This document shows, in pieces, positions 1-6,133 of a DNA stretch of 6,133 bases (within the stretch, counting starts at the first letter, position 1; every line of letters begins with the position of its first letter). Origin of the DNA: Marinovum sp. (lineage in GTDB: Bacteria > Pseudomonadota > Alphaproteobacteria > Rhodobacterales > Rhodobacteraceae); assembly GCA_002684375.1 (NCBI GenBank), contig NYVC01000093.1:15358-21490 (forward strand), given 5' to 3'. The position numbers were made by a program, and so were the translations under genes. The notes beneath the pieces are model-generated. The model was not told the origin of the DNA. It worked only from the letters and a program-made list of their open reading frames with translations, and ran no database searches.

Positions 1-1211
1 ACGCGGCGTTGAAACGCGCGCACTGCTGCGATGGTTAACGGCCCGATCTTGCCATCGATGCCCTGGGTATTGAAACCGGCTGACGTGAGACGGCGCTGCA
101 TTTCCTGTCGCTCGGCAAAGCTTAATGCCCGGTCTTCACGGGGCCATTTTGCCTTGATTTTTGAGCCGCCCGCGATCCGGTCCGCCAAATGGCCAACACC
201 GATGACATAGGCGTCTGCGCTGTTGTAATTTTCTAAAACCTCAAAGTTCTTAAACACTAAAAATGCGGCTCCCTTGGCACCAGCCGGCAGCAAGACTGCC
301 GCTTTGCCGTAATCGGGGATTGGCTTTCCAGTCACCGAGACCACCCCGGCGCGGGCCCAGTCCGAGGGGCGTTTTTTTATGCGCCGCTGCGCCAGCCCAT
401 AGTTAAAGTCTGCAGGCAGCCGAACCTCAACGCCCCAGGGCATGCCCTTGGTCCAGCCAAATTCAGCAAGATACGCGGCGGTTGAGGCCAACGCGTCACT
501 TGGATTATCAGACCAGATATCGCGCTTGCCGTCGCCGGTAAAATCTACGGCATAGTCGCGATAAGAAGTTGGCATAAACTGGGTGTGGCCCATGGCGCCG
601 GCCCAACTGCCGACCATGCCGGGCACGGTCGTATCACCGTTGTTTAAAATCTTCAGGGCTGTAATTAACTGTTCTTCGAAAAATGCGCCGCGACGCCCGT
701 CATAGGCTAGTGTCGCGAGCGCGGAAATCACCGGGATATCGCCGCGTTTTTCGCCATAGGCGCTTTCCAATCCCCATATGGCGACAAGGATCGCTTTTTC
801 CACCTGATAGCGGTCCTCGATTTCACGCAATGTCCTGTGCCATTTATCCAGGGCCGTTTTGCCGTTTGTGACGCGCTTTGTGGCCACTGCGATGTCGAGA
901 TAGTCCCAGATCGTTTTGGTGAATTCCGACTGATTGCGGTCCAGTTCAATGACTTTTTCCAAATATTGAACATCGCGCATTGCTGCTTCAAAGGTAATGG
1001 CAGGTATGCCCGAGGTCAGTGCTCTGTACCGAAAGCTGCGGACCCAGCGTGCTAGGCGTGCATCTTTGTGGTTGATGTTTTTTTCCGTCTTAGATGTGAA
1101 CAGAGCCGGTTCTGGTGGGCTTGAGGTCGCCAATTGTACAGGCGCCGCTTGTGACACCGGTGCAAGGGTCAAAGCTGTAATCAAAAAGGCGGATAAAACC
1201 CTGAATGACAT
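1..1211 (-). CDS. MltB-family lytic murein transglycosylase, C-terminus cut by window edge
   Basis: Non-hydrolytic cleavage of the peptidoglycan glycan strand, releasing 1,6-anhydromuropeptides in the periplasm. The frame is open from ATG (1211-1209) to the window edge, giving 403 visible residues. Residues 1-22 are a signal peptide (hydrophobic run, then SQA before APV). There is no lipobox Cys, so the protein should be soluble periplasmic, unlike lipoprotein MltB of E. coli. Residues about 45-345 are the SLT_2-type catalytic domain: WGLESAYG at 146-153 carries the expected catalytic Glu149, and GAMGHTQFMPTSY at 205-217 is the family's substrate-cleft motif. Residues about 365-403 (RQEMQRRLTSAGF, then DGKIGPLTIAAVRAFQ) are a PG_binding_1 peptidoglycan-binding domain, of which only the last few residues should be missing. 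The gene is transcribed away from gpmI, and a weak GAG-containing ribosome binding site lies about 10 nt before the ATG. The family call is firm; the exact paralogue name is not. Confidence 0.95.
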   Translation of the reverse strand, partial: MSFRVLSAFLITALTLAPVSQAAPVQLATSSPPEPALFTSKTEKNINHKDARLARWVRSFRYRALTSGIPAITFEAAMRDVQYLEKVIELDRNQSEFTKTIWDYLDIAVATKRVTNGKTALDKWHRTLREIEDRYQVEKAILVAIWGLESAYGEKRGDIPVISALATLAYDGRRGAFFEEQLITALKILNNGDTTVPGMVGSWAGAMGHTQFMPTSYRDYAVDFTGDGKRDIWSDNPSDALASTAAYLAEFGWTKGMPWGVEVRLPADFNYGLAQRRIKKRPSDWARAGVVSVTGKPIPDYGKAAVLLPAGAKGAAFLVFKNFEVLENYNSADAYVIGVGHLADRIAGGSKIKAKWPREDRALSFAERQEMQRRLTSAGFNTQGIDGKIGPLTIAAVRAFQRR

Positions 1212-1214
1212 TCT

Positions 1215-1301
1215 GCAAATCTCGTTTTTGAATACACGTTTGTTTCTTCTGTGCTTAGCGGATAATTCACGTCTCGCAAAGAGCGCAAATACGAGATTTG
1301 C
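1215..1301. repeat. Perfect 11-bp inverted repeat, widely spaced
   Basis: GCAAATCTCGT at 1215-1225 is exactly repeated in inverse orientation as ACGAGATTTGC at 1291-1301, with 65 bp between the arms. The left arm starts 4 bp upstream of the transglycosylase ATG, so it overlaps that gene's ribosome binding region. The right arm lies inside the smaller palindrome at 1284-1302. A two-site operator for a dimeric or looping regulator is one reading; chance is not excluded. Confidence 0.5.
1261..1266 (+). promoter_or_regulatory. Possible -10 element for the gpmI operon
   Basis: GATAAT matches the sigma-70 -10 consensus at five of six positions. The only -35 candidate is TTGTTT at 1240-1245, with a short 15-bp spacer and three of six matches, so support is weak. 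If it is used, the transcript would start near 1273 and the gpmI leader would be about 165 nt, including the palindrome and hairpins downstream. Confidence 0.2.
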
Positions 1302-1302
1302 G
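1284..1302. repeat. 19-bp palindrome, possible operator
   Basis: CGCAAAT (1284-1290) and ATTTGCG (1296-1302) are perfect 7-bp inverted arms around the 5-nt centre ACGAG. Size and symmetry fit a dimeric repressor site, and the position between two divergent genes fits a shared control point. A further related half-site, CGCAAAG, lies at 1275-1281. I do not recognise the motif as that of any specific regulator. Confidence 0.4.
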
Positions 1303-1336
1303 TTCAACAGGAATTTACTGCGGTTGCGCGGGGCGG

Positions 1337-1345
1337 TAAGGAGGT
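1337..1345 (+). promoter_or_regulatory. Perfect Shine-Dalgarno sequence without an ATG
   Basis: TAAGGAGGT is a full 9-nt complement to the usual 16S rRNA 3' end, much stronger than any other ribosome binding site in this window. No ATG or GTG follows at usable spacing. The nearest candidates are CTG at 1354 and TTG at 1357, which would open a 50-51 codon frame ending at 1509 inside gpmI. An ATT at 1346 is too close. It could be a leader-peptide site, a relic or chance. Confidence 0.35.
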
Positions 1346-1365
1346 ATTCAGGTCTGTTGTCCCGG

Positions 1366-1378
1366 CGCGATAGTCGCG
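1366..1378 (+). repeat. Small hairpin in the gpmI leader
   Basis: CGCGA (1366-1370) and TCGCG (1374-1378) form a perfect 5-bp stem with loop TAG. It is not followed by a U-run, so it is not an intrinsic terminator. Confidence 0.3.
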
Positions 1379-1389
1379 TGGTGTGTCTG

Positions 1390-1413
1390 GGGTTCGGTGA
1401 TGTGATGGAACCC
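1390..1413 (+). repeat. 6-bp stem hairpin just before the gpmI ribosome binding site
   Basis: GGGTTC (1390-1395) and GAACCC (1408-1413) are perfect inverted arms with a 12-nt loop. The loop carries two back-to-back GTGAT copies (1397, 1402), and a third GTGAT sits at 1414. The structure ends about 8 nt before the purine-rich ribosome binding site, so it could affect access to it. No terminator U-run follows. Confidence 0.3.
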
Positions 1414-1420
1414 GTGATAC

Positions 1421-1431
1421 AAAAGAAAGAG
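1421..1431 (+). promoter_or_regulatory. Ribosome binding site deciding the gpmI start
   Basis: The purine run AAAAGAAAGAG ends only 1 nt before the in-frame ATG at 1433 but 7 nt before the next in-frame ATG at 1439. Normal spacing therefore favours 1439, which also gives the family-typical N-terminus MSELKPVVLCILDGWG. Confidence 0.6.
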
Positions 1432-1438
1432 TATGCTT

Positions 1439-2962
1439 ATGAGCGAACTAAAACCTGTTGTGTTGTGCATCCTAGATGGTTGGGGCGTGCGCTCGGACAG
1501 GGCTGGTAATGCCCCTGCATTGGCCAAGACGCCGAATTTTGATCGGCTAATGGCGCAATGTCCAAATGCGCAGCTGATCACCCATGGCCCACAGGTGGGT
1601 TTGCCCAGCGGTCAGATGGGCAATTCTGAAGTCGGCCATACCAATATTGGCGCCGGACGGGTTGTGTCGATGGATCTTGGACAAATTGATCTGGCGATAG
1701 AAGATGGATCTTTTTTTCAGAATCAGCCCCTGATGGCGTTCGCTGCTGAAGTGGGCGCGAACACCGGCACCGCCCATGTGTTCAGTCTTGTATCGGATGG
1801 CGGTGTTCATGGGCATATAACCCATCTAAAGGCGGCGGTTCAGGCGTTGGTGGCGAACGGCATTCAGGTGGTTGTGCATGCGATTACTGACGGGCGCGAC
1901 GTGGCGCCGCGATCTGCGGATGGTTTCATCCAACACCTGTGCGACAGCCTGCCAGAGGGGGCACGTATCGGCACTGTAATCGGACGTTATTTTGCCATGG
2001 ATCGCGACACCCGCTGGGAGCGGGTTCAATCAGCCTATGACGCGATTGTACACGCAAAATCGGACGTTTTCGCCGCCTCTGGCACTGCGGCAGTTGCGCA
2101 GGCTCATGCGCAGGATATCAGTGACGAGTTCATACCCGCAACGGTGATTGCGGGCTATGATGGGATTGCCAAGGGAGACGGTTTGTTTTGTTTGAACTTC
2201 CGCGCTGATCGGGCGCGGGAAATTCTCAGTGCGTTGGCTGACCCCGCGTTCAATGCATTTGATGTCGGTACGCGACCAAAGCTGTCGGGATGTCTTGGCA
2301 TGGTCGGTTATTCCAGCCACCACGATAGTTTTATGACTGTCTGCTATCCCAAACAAAAAATTGTGAATACCTTGGGCGCTTGGGTGGCCCAGCACGGCAA
2401 ACGGCAATTCCGTTTGGCCGAGACCGAAAAATATCCGCATGTGACCTTTTTCCTGAATGGTGGGGTCGAACTTGCCGAAGGGGGCGAGGACCGGCTCATG
2501 CCCGCTTCGCCAAAAGTTGCAACCTATGACCTGCAGCCCGAAATGTCCTCGGTTGAGGTGACAGATGCTTTGGTGGCGGCCATTGCAAAGGGCTATGATC
2601 TGATTGTGGCAAATTACGCCAATCCCGACATGGTGGGCCACACTGGCGATCTGGACGCCGCAATCAAGGCCTGTGAGGCCGTTGATCGGGGTTTGGGCCG
2701 TGTTGTCGAGGCGATTGAAAAGGGGCAAGGCAGCTTGATTGTGACCGCAGACCACGGCAATTGCGAGGTTATGGTGGATCCCCAAACTGGGGGTGCCCAC
2801 ACCGCTCATACGCTTAACCCTGTGCCGGTGATCTTGGTAGGAGGCCCGCAGGGCGCGACGCTGAATGATGGCTGTTTGGCCGATCTGGCACCCAGCCTGC
2901 TCGAGTTGATGGATTTGCCCAAACCACCCGAAATGACAGGAAAGACATTGATCGCGAGATGA
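1439..2962 (+). CDS. gpmI: 2,3-bisphosphoglycerate-independent phosphoglycerate mutase
   Basis: Cytoplasmic glycolytic and gluconeogenic enzyme that interconverts 3- and 2-phosphoglycerate through a phosphoserine intermediate, using two divalent metals, usually Mn. The 507 residues are full length for the family. Visible active-site elements are Asp13 (ILDGWG), the phosphorylated Ser63 in GNSEVGHTNIGAGR, His124 (SDGGVHGH), the ITDGRD loop (149-154), GRYFAMDRDTRWER (182-195), NFRADRAR (253-260), Lys331 (EKYPHVTFF), Asp397 and His401 (NPDMVGHTGD), Asp438-His439 (TADHGNCE) and His457 (TAHTLNPVP). All expected metal and substrate ligands are present. The start at 1439 is preferred over the in-frame ATG at 1433 because of spacing to the ribosome binding site. 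It is the first gene of the run and lies 7 nt before the EnvC-like gene; E. coli gpmI is likewise followed by envC. Confidence 0.98.
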   Translation: MSELKPVVLCILDGWGVRSDRAGNAPALAKTPNFDRLMAQCPNAQLITHGPQVGLPSGQMGNSEVGHTNIGAGRVVSMDLGQIDLAIEDGSFFQNQPLMAFAAEVGANTGTAHVFSLVSDGGVHGHITHLKAAVQALVANGIQVVVHAITDGRDVAPRSADGFIQHLCDSLPEGARIGTVIGRYFAMDRDTRWERVQSAYDAIVHAKSDVFAASGTAAVAQAHAQDISDEFIPATVIAGYDGIAKGDGLFCLNFRADRAREILSALADPAFNAFDVGTRPKLSGCLGMVGYSSHHDSFMTVCYPKQKIVNTLGAWVAQHGKRQFRLAETEKYPHVTFFLNGGVELAEGGEDRLMPASPKVATYDLQPEMSSVEVTDALVAAIAKGYDLIVANYANPDMVGHTGDLDAAIKACEAVDRGLGRVVEAIEKGQGSLIVTADHGNCEVMVDPQTGGAHTAHTLNPVPVILVGGPQGATLNDGCLADLAPSLLELMDLPKPPEMTGKTLIAR

Positions 2963-2969
2963 AACCCTT

Positions 2970-4097
2970 ATGCGCGCCCTGACTTTTATTGTGCTTTTGC
3001 TGCTTAGCCCGACGGCCCGCGCTGACACGGACCCTCGGCAAGCGGCTGCAGCCGCGGTGGCGGTGCTTGAGGATGCGGCGGTTGCGCTTGTCTATGCCGA
3101 GACTGCGCGCGACCGGGTCAAGGCGTTGAGCGCTGCGGTAAAAGGCTATGAGGCCGGTCTGGCTGCCATGCGGGTGGGATTGCGCCAAGTCGCGCTCCGT
3201 GAGGCGCGGATGACGCAGGAAATAAACCGTCGTGAGGATGGTATTTCTCGGTTGCTTGGCGTGTTGCAAACAATCGTGCGCTCGCCCGCACCGACGGTTT
3301 TGCTGCATCCTTCCGGTCCGGTTAAAACCGCCCGTTCGGCAATGTTGTTGGCGGATGTTACACCGGGCTTGCAGGCGCAGGCGCAGGCATTGCGCCGAGA
3401 TCTGGACGAGGTAACTGCGTTGCGCCAGTTACAACAGCAGGCCTCAAACCATATGCAGAAAGGCTTGGTTGGTGCACAATTGGCACGGACCAAATTGAGC
3501 CAGGCGATGTCTGGACGCCGGGATTTGCCGCAGCGCTTTGTCGAGGATCCGCTGAAGACCGCTGTGTTGATTGCCGCAACCGAGACCTTGGCGGCCTTTG
3601 CCAACAGTGTCGGGTTGATTGCCACTGAGGAGATGACAACGGCGCTGCCGGATATTGCCGGACAAAAGGGTCGGCTTGCGATGCCGGTTCGGGGCCAGCT
3701 GTTGCGGCTCAAAGACGAGGCTGATGCCGCGGGCGTGGTGCGTCCGGGCATTGTTTTGGCAACCCGGCCCCGAGCGCTGGTTACCGCACCCACGGCAGCG
3801 ACGATCCGCTATCGGGGGCCTTTGCTTGACTATGGACAAGTGCTTATTTTAGAACCACAGAAAGATACGCTGTTCGTTTTGGCTGGGCTGGCGCAGGTTT
3901 ATGGCAAGATTGGACAGGTTGTGCCAGCGGGTAGCCCGTTGGGTTTGATGGGAGGGCAAACCCCACAATTAGATGCCATATTATCACAATCGCGCGATGG
4001 AACTGGAATTGATCGCACAGAAACACTCTATATAGAGGTACGGCAGGGGGATACTCCGGTGGACCCGCTAGACTGGTTCACATCACAGAAGGATTGA
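2970..4097 (+). CDS. envC: EnvC-like murein hydrolase activator with degenerate LytM (M23-like) domain
   Basis: By family, a periplasmic coiled-coil protein that activates N-acetylmuramoyl-L-alanine amidases for septal peptidoglycan splitting. The 375 residues start with a signal peptide (1-18, ending ARA before DTDP). An Ala-, Gln- and Arg-rich helical region at about 22-180 should form coiled coil, and a LytM/M23-type domain spans about 235-372 (LAMPVRGQLL; the GPLLDYGQVLILEP strand; VLAGLAQVYGKIGQVVPAGSPLGLMGG; LYIEVRQGDTPVDPLDWF). The LytM domain has no histidine at all (the protein's only two are His113 and His161), so zinc ligands are absent and an activator role, not endopeptidase activity, is inferred. 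It is somewhat shorter than E. coli EnvC. It starts 7 nt after gpmI and ends 4 nt before ctpA. The symbol is by homology and context; annotation pipelines may label it a peptidase M23 family protein. Confidence 0.88.
   Translation: MRALTFIVLLLLSPTARADTDPRQAAAAAVAVLEDAAVALVYAETARDRVKALSAAVKGYEAGLAAMRVGLRQVALREARMTQEINRREDGISRLLGVLQTIVRSPAPTVLLHPSGPVKTARSAMLLADVTPGLQAQAQALRRDLDEVTALRQLQQQASNHMQKGLVGAQLARTKLSQAMSGRRDLPQRFVEDPLKTAVLIAATETLAAFANSVGLIATEEMTTALPDIAGQKGRLAMPVRGQLLRLKDEADAAGVVRPGIVLATRPRALVTAPTAATIRYRGPLLDYGQVLILEPQKDTLFVLAGLAQVYGKIGQVVPAGSPLGLMGGQTPQLDAILSQSRDGTGIDRTETLYIEVRQGDTPVDPLDWFTSQKD
4089..4093 (+). promoter_or_regulatory. ctpA ribosome binding site inside the end of the envC-like gene
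   Basis: AAGGA lies 8 nt before the ATG at 4102 and within the last codons of the upstream gene, whose stop is at 4095-4097. The overlap suggests coupled translation and supports this start. Confidence 0.7.
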
Positions 4098-4101
4098 ACA
4101 T

Positions 4102-5436
4102 ATGAACAAAATCGTCATGGCCATTGCTGGCGGTGTTTTGGCTGGAACGCTTGTTACAACGCAGGTCGCTGGGCCGCTTTTAGCCCAAGAAAATAGCCAG
4201 AAAGCCAATATCTATCAGCAACTGGACTTGTTTGGCGATATTTTTGAACGAATTCGGGGGCAATATGTCGAAGAGGTTGATGCTGCAGATCTGATTGAGG
4301 CGGCCATTGACGGTATGCTCAGTTCGCTTGATCCACATTCCAGTTATCTTTCACCAGAAGACGCCGCCGATATGCGGGTTCAGACCCGGGGCGAATTTGG
4401 TGGTCTTGGCATCGAAGTCACCCAAGAAGAGGGTTTTGTTAAAGTCGTCTCGCCGATCGACGACACCCCGGCTGATGAGGCCGGTATTGAGGCGGGGGAT
4501 TTCATCACCCATGTTGACGGTGACAGCGTTCTGGGTCTCAGCCTTGATGAAGCGGTCGGCATGATGCGCGGTGTGGTCGGCTCTGAGATTGTCATCACCG
4601 TGGTACGGGAAGGCGAGGATGAGCCGTTTGATGTCACCATTATTCGCGACACCATCAAACTCACCGCTGTGCGCACCCGTGTCGAGGGTGAGAGCGTGGT
4701 CCTGCGCGTCACCACTTTTAACGACCAGACCTATAGCAACCTTGAAGCTGGTATCGAAAAGCAGATCGAGGCCGCCGGCGGCATTGATCTGGTCAATGGC
4801 TTTATTCTGGACCTGCGCAACAATCCCGGCGGGTTGCTGACACAGGCAATTCGGGTCTCGGACGCGTTTCTCGACAAGGGTGAAATCGTCAGCACCCGGG
4901 GTCGTGACCCCGAAAATGGCGACCGCCACAACGCCACGGTCGGTGATCTGGCCCAGCAAAAACCGTTGGTTGTGTTGATCAATGGGGGCTCGGCCTCAGC
5001 CTCTGAAATTGTCGCTGGGGCGCTGCAGGATCACCGCCGTGCCATCGTCGTGGGCACCAAGAGCTTTGGTAAGGGCTCGGTTCAGACGGTGATGCCGATG
5101 CGGGGCAGTGGTGCGATGAAGTTGACCACGGCGCGCTATTACACCCCGTCGGGCCGCTCGATTCAAGCGCTTGGCATCTCGCCTGATATTATTGTTGAAC
5201 AGCCGCGACGGGTGGCTGAAGACGACGAAGAGGCGACAGACACCCCCCGTCGCAGCCGGTCTGAAGCTGATTTGCGTGGCAGTCTCAACAATGACAGTCT
5301 GACCGAGGATGAAATTCTGCAGATCGAGGCTGATCGCGAAAAGGCCGAAGCCGCCGCAAAACTGCGTAAGGATGATTATCAGATGGCCTATGCGATTGAT
5401 ATTCTCAAAGGTCTGTCGGCCTTGGCGCCAAAATGA
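4102..5436 (+). CDS. ctpA: S41-family carboxy-terminal processing protease
   Basis: Exported serine protease that trims or degrades proteins from their C-termini in the periplasm; in several bacteria members of this family control peptidoglycan hydrolases. There are 444 residues, normal for alphaproteobacterial CtpA. Residues 1-28 are an N-terminal export signal (hydrophobic run, then GPLLA before QEN). A PDZ domain spans about 86-170, with the GLGI loop at 101-104 for binding substrate C-termini. The S41 domain spans about 190-365: LDLRNNPGG at 237-244, the nucleophile Ser299 in [14 protein letters not shown], and Lys324 and Gln328 in SFGKGSVQ, giving the Ser-Lys-Gln triad. The acidic and charged tail (about 365-425) ends in a helical segment ([12 protein letters not shown]). 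The gene sits 4 nt after the envC-like gene and shares an ATGA overlap with rppH. Co-transcription suggests, but does not show, that EnvC or the divergent transglycosylase is a substrate. Confidence 0.97.
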   Translation: MNKIVMAIAGGVLAGTLVTTQVAGPLLAQENSQKANIYQQLDLFGDIFERIRGQYVEEVDAADLIEAAIDGMLSSLDPHSSYLSPEDAADMRVQTRGEFGGLGIEVTQEEGFVKVVSPIDDTPADEAGIEAGDFITHVDGDSVLGLSLDEAVGMMRGVVGSEIVITVVREGEDEPFDVTIIRDTIKLTAVRTRVEGESVVLRVTTFNDQTYSNLEAGIEKQIEAAGGIDLVNGFILDLRNNPGGLLTQAIRVSDAFLDKGEIVSTRGRDPENGDRHNATVGDLAQQKPLVVLINGGSASASEIVAGALQDHRRAIVVGTKSFGKGSVQTVMPMRGSGAMKLTTARYYTPSGRSIQALGISPDIIVEQPRRVAEDDEEATDTPRRSRSEADLRGSLNNDSLTEDEILQIEADREKAEAAAKLRKDDYQMAYAIDILKGLSALAPK

Positions 5437-5477
5437 CCGCAGGTGATTTGACCGCTGGCGGTCTGACAGCTGACGCT
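5433..5477 (+). repeat. Three imperfect tandem 15-bp repeats at the rppH start
   Basis: Units at 5433-5447, 5448-5462 and 5463-5477 encode [10 protein letters not shown] and LTADA. Neighbouring units match at 11 of 15 bases. Each unit begins with an NTG codon (ATG, TTG, CTG). A GACCGC/GCGGTC inverted pair (5450-5463) spans the second unit. The phase equals the reading frame, so copy-number change would lengthen or shorten the protein without a frameshift. Confidence 0.65.
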
Positions 5478-5945
5478 ATCGCCGCATTGCCCTATCGTGA
5501 AAACGTTGGGGTGATGCTGCTTAATGCGGCAGGCAAAGTTTTTGTTGGCCAGCGTTTGGACAACCGCACACCGGCGTGGCAAATGCCACAGGGCGGTATT
5601 GACCCGGGCGAGGATCCGCGCACCGCGGCCTTGCGCGAGTTGCACGAAGAAACCGGCGTGCGTCCGGATCTGGTTGAGATCGTGGCGGTCTCCGACGATT
5701 GGATCACCTATGACCTGCCCGCCGATCTGGTGGCAAAACTATGGCAGGGGCGCTATCGGGGCCAGAGCCAGAAATGGTTTCTGATGCGGTTCAAAGGCAC
5801 CGATAACGACGTTGATATTGCCACCGAACATCAAGAGTTTTCAAACTGGCAATGGCTGGCGGTGGATCAACTGGCCGACAATATCGTGCCGTTCAAACGG
5901 CCGGTGTATGAACAGGTGCTGGCGGTGTTTGCGGCGCATCTTTAG
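5433..5945 (+). CDS. rppH: RNA pyrophosphohydrolase (Nudix family)
   Basis: Cytoplasmic enzyme that removes pyrophosphate from 5'-triphosphorylated mRNA and so opens it to decay. The same family hydrolyses diadenosine polyphosphates and is called IalA or invasion protein A in Bartonella. There are 170 residues. [13 protein letters not shown] (19-31) is the typical N-terminal strand. [12 protein letters not shown] (49-60) runs into a complete Nudix box (Gly54, Glu60, Arg68, Glu69, Glu72, Glu73, Gly75). The helix and strand [12 protein letters not shown] and the C-terminal [22 protein letters not shown] also match RppH. The start ATG overlaps the ctpA stop (ATGA) and has no ribosome binding site, so translation is probably coupled. 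The first 15 residues are three imperfect five-residue repeats and look like an extension: the family-typical N-terminus aligns with the third unit ([11 protein letters not shown]). A downstream TTG (5448) or CTG (5463) start cannot be fully excluded. Confidence 0.96.
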   Translation: MTAGDLTAGGLTADAIAALPYRENVGVMLLNAAGKVFVGQRLDNRTPAWQMPQGGIDPGEDPRTAALRELHEETGVRPDLVEIVAVSDDWITYDLPADLVAKLWQGRYRGQSQKWFLMRFKGTDNDVDIATEHQEFSNWQWLAVDQLADNIVPFKRPVYEQVLAVFAAHL

Positions 5946-6133
5946 GGGTCTTGTGGCGGCACTGATGCGAACAGCTGGGTTATGTCGTCTACTTTTACGG
6001 TCTCACCATGCACCGGCATTGGACCGTGATAGCATCTCTTGACGCTTTCCTTGGCCAAAGCGACATCCGCCAGTTTCTGCACCTTAAAACTACTGTCGGT
6101 GATATTGAACAAATCCAAACCCGCTTTTGAGAG
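5942..6133 (-). CDS. C-terminal fragment of an unrecognised convergent gene
   Basis: On the minus strand a frame is open from the window edge (6133) to TAA at 5944-5942, giving 63 residues starting [10 protein letters not shown] and ending [11 protein letters not shown] do not recognise the family. The fragment is hydrophilic, with a Lys-rich helical stretch (about 16-32: [17 protein letters not shown]) and then [20 protein letters not shown], and it has no membrane segment. Its frame fills the rest of the window after rppH, and its stop overlaps the rppH stop by 4 nt (5942-5945), a common layout for convergent genes. No better frame covers this stretch on the plus strand. Reality of the gene is likely but unproven; function is unknown. 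Confidence 0.6.
   Translation of the reverse strand, partial: LSKAGLDLFNITDSSFKVQKLADVALAKESVKRCYHGPMPVHGETVKVDDITQLFASVPPQDP

Larger units (their letters stand above)
1212..1438. promoter_or_regulatory. Divergent intergenic region between the transglycosylase gene and gpmI
   Basis: These 227 bp must hold the promoters of both divergent units, because no other upstream space exists for either. I see a cluster of inverted repeats (1215-1302), a perfect but unattached Shine-Dalgarno sequence (1337-1345), two short hairpins (1366-1378 and 1390-1413) and the gpmI ribosome binding site (1421-1431). No convincing paired -35/-10 hexamers were found on either strand. The best -10 match on the plus strand is GATAAT at 1261-1266. 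No credible complete gene lies inside. Confidence 0.7.

Noticed and set aside
1279..1307. Promoter for the transglycosylase gene with -35 TTGAAC (minus strand, 1307-1302)
   Set aside because: The -35 is fair and the palindrome would fall neatly in a 17-bp spacer, but the corresponding -10 (GCTCTT) does not resemble the consensus.
1433..1438. gpmI start at the first in-frame ATG (1433)
   Set aside because: The ribosome binding site ends 1 nt before it, too close for normal initiation, and the ATG two codons later gives proper spacing and the usual N-terminus.
997..1509. Plus-strand open frame of 170 codons
   Set aside because: Its first part is antisense to the well-supported transglycosylase and its end overlaps the gpmI start. 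The product has no recognisable features. Only the short segment after the orphan Shine-Dalgarno sequence is kept as a speculative note.
2030..3028. Minus-strand open frame of 332 codons opposite gpmI
   Set aside because: It is fully antisense to gpmI, whose active-site motifs are complete. The translation resembles no family and reflects the codon bias of the sense gene.
4351..4959. Minus-strand open frame of 202 codons opposite ctpA
   Set aside because: It is antisense to the PDZ and S41 domains of ctpA, with no ribosome binding site or family signature; a shadow frame.
5812..6042. Plus-strand frame running past the end of rppH
   Set aside because: It overlaps the conserved C-terminus of rppH in another frame and has no start signal or recognisable product; the minus-strand frame fits this stretch better.

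Overview
The window looks like chromosomal DNA from an alphaproteobacterium, most likely of the Rhodobacterales (roseobacter-type). This rests on moderately high GC content, protein sequences typical of that group, and the order gpmI - envC-like - ctpA - rppH. A ctpA gene next to rppH (ialA) is also known from other alphaproteobacteria such as Bartonella. I saw no insertion sequence, phage gene, CRISPR array, tRNA or rRNA. The window reads as core chromosome rather than an accessory island.

Layout: (1) 1-1211, minus strand: nearly all of an exported MltB-family lytic murein transglycosylase. Its C-terminal peptidoglycan-binding domain is cut by the window edge. (2) 1212-1438: a 227-bp divergent intergenic region with nested inverted repeats, a perfect Shine-Dalgarno sequence with no matching ATG, two small hairpins, and the ribosome binding site that sets the gpmI start. 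(3) 1439-5945, plus strand: a tight four-gene run with gaps of 7 and 4 nt and a final 4-nt ATGA overlap, so very probably one transcript. The genes are gpmI (cofactor-independent phosphoglycerate mutase), an EnvC-like murein hydrolase activator with a LytM domain lacking zinc ligands, ctpA (periplasmic S41 processing protease) and rppH (Nudix RNA pyrophosphohydrolase). (4) 5942-6133, minus strand: the C-terminal 63 codons of an unrecognised convergent gene whose stop codon overlaps that of rppH.

The theme is cell-wall remodelling: a lytic transglycosylase on one side, and an amidase activator plus a processing protease on the other. These are co-transcribed with a glycolytic enzyme and an mRNA 5'-end processing enzyme. 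No wholly new system is evident. The most unusual local details are three imperfect tandem 15-bp repeats that make up the first 15 codons of rppH, and the inverted-repeat cluster between the divergent mltB-like gene and gpmI.
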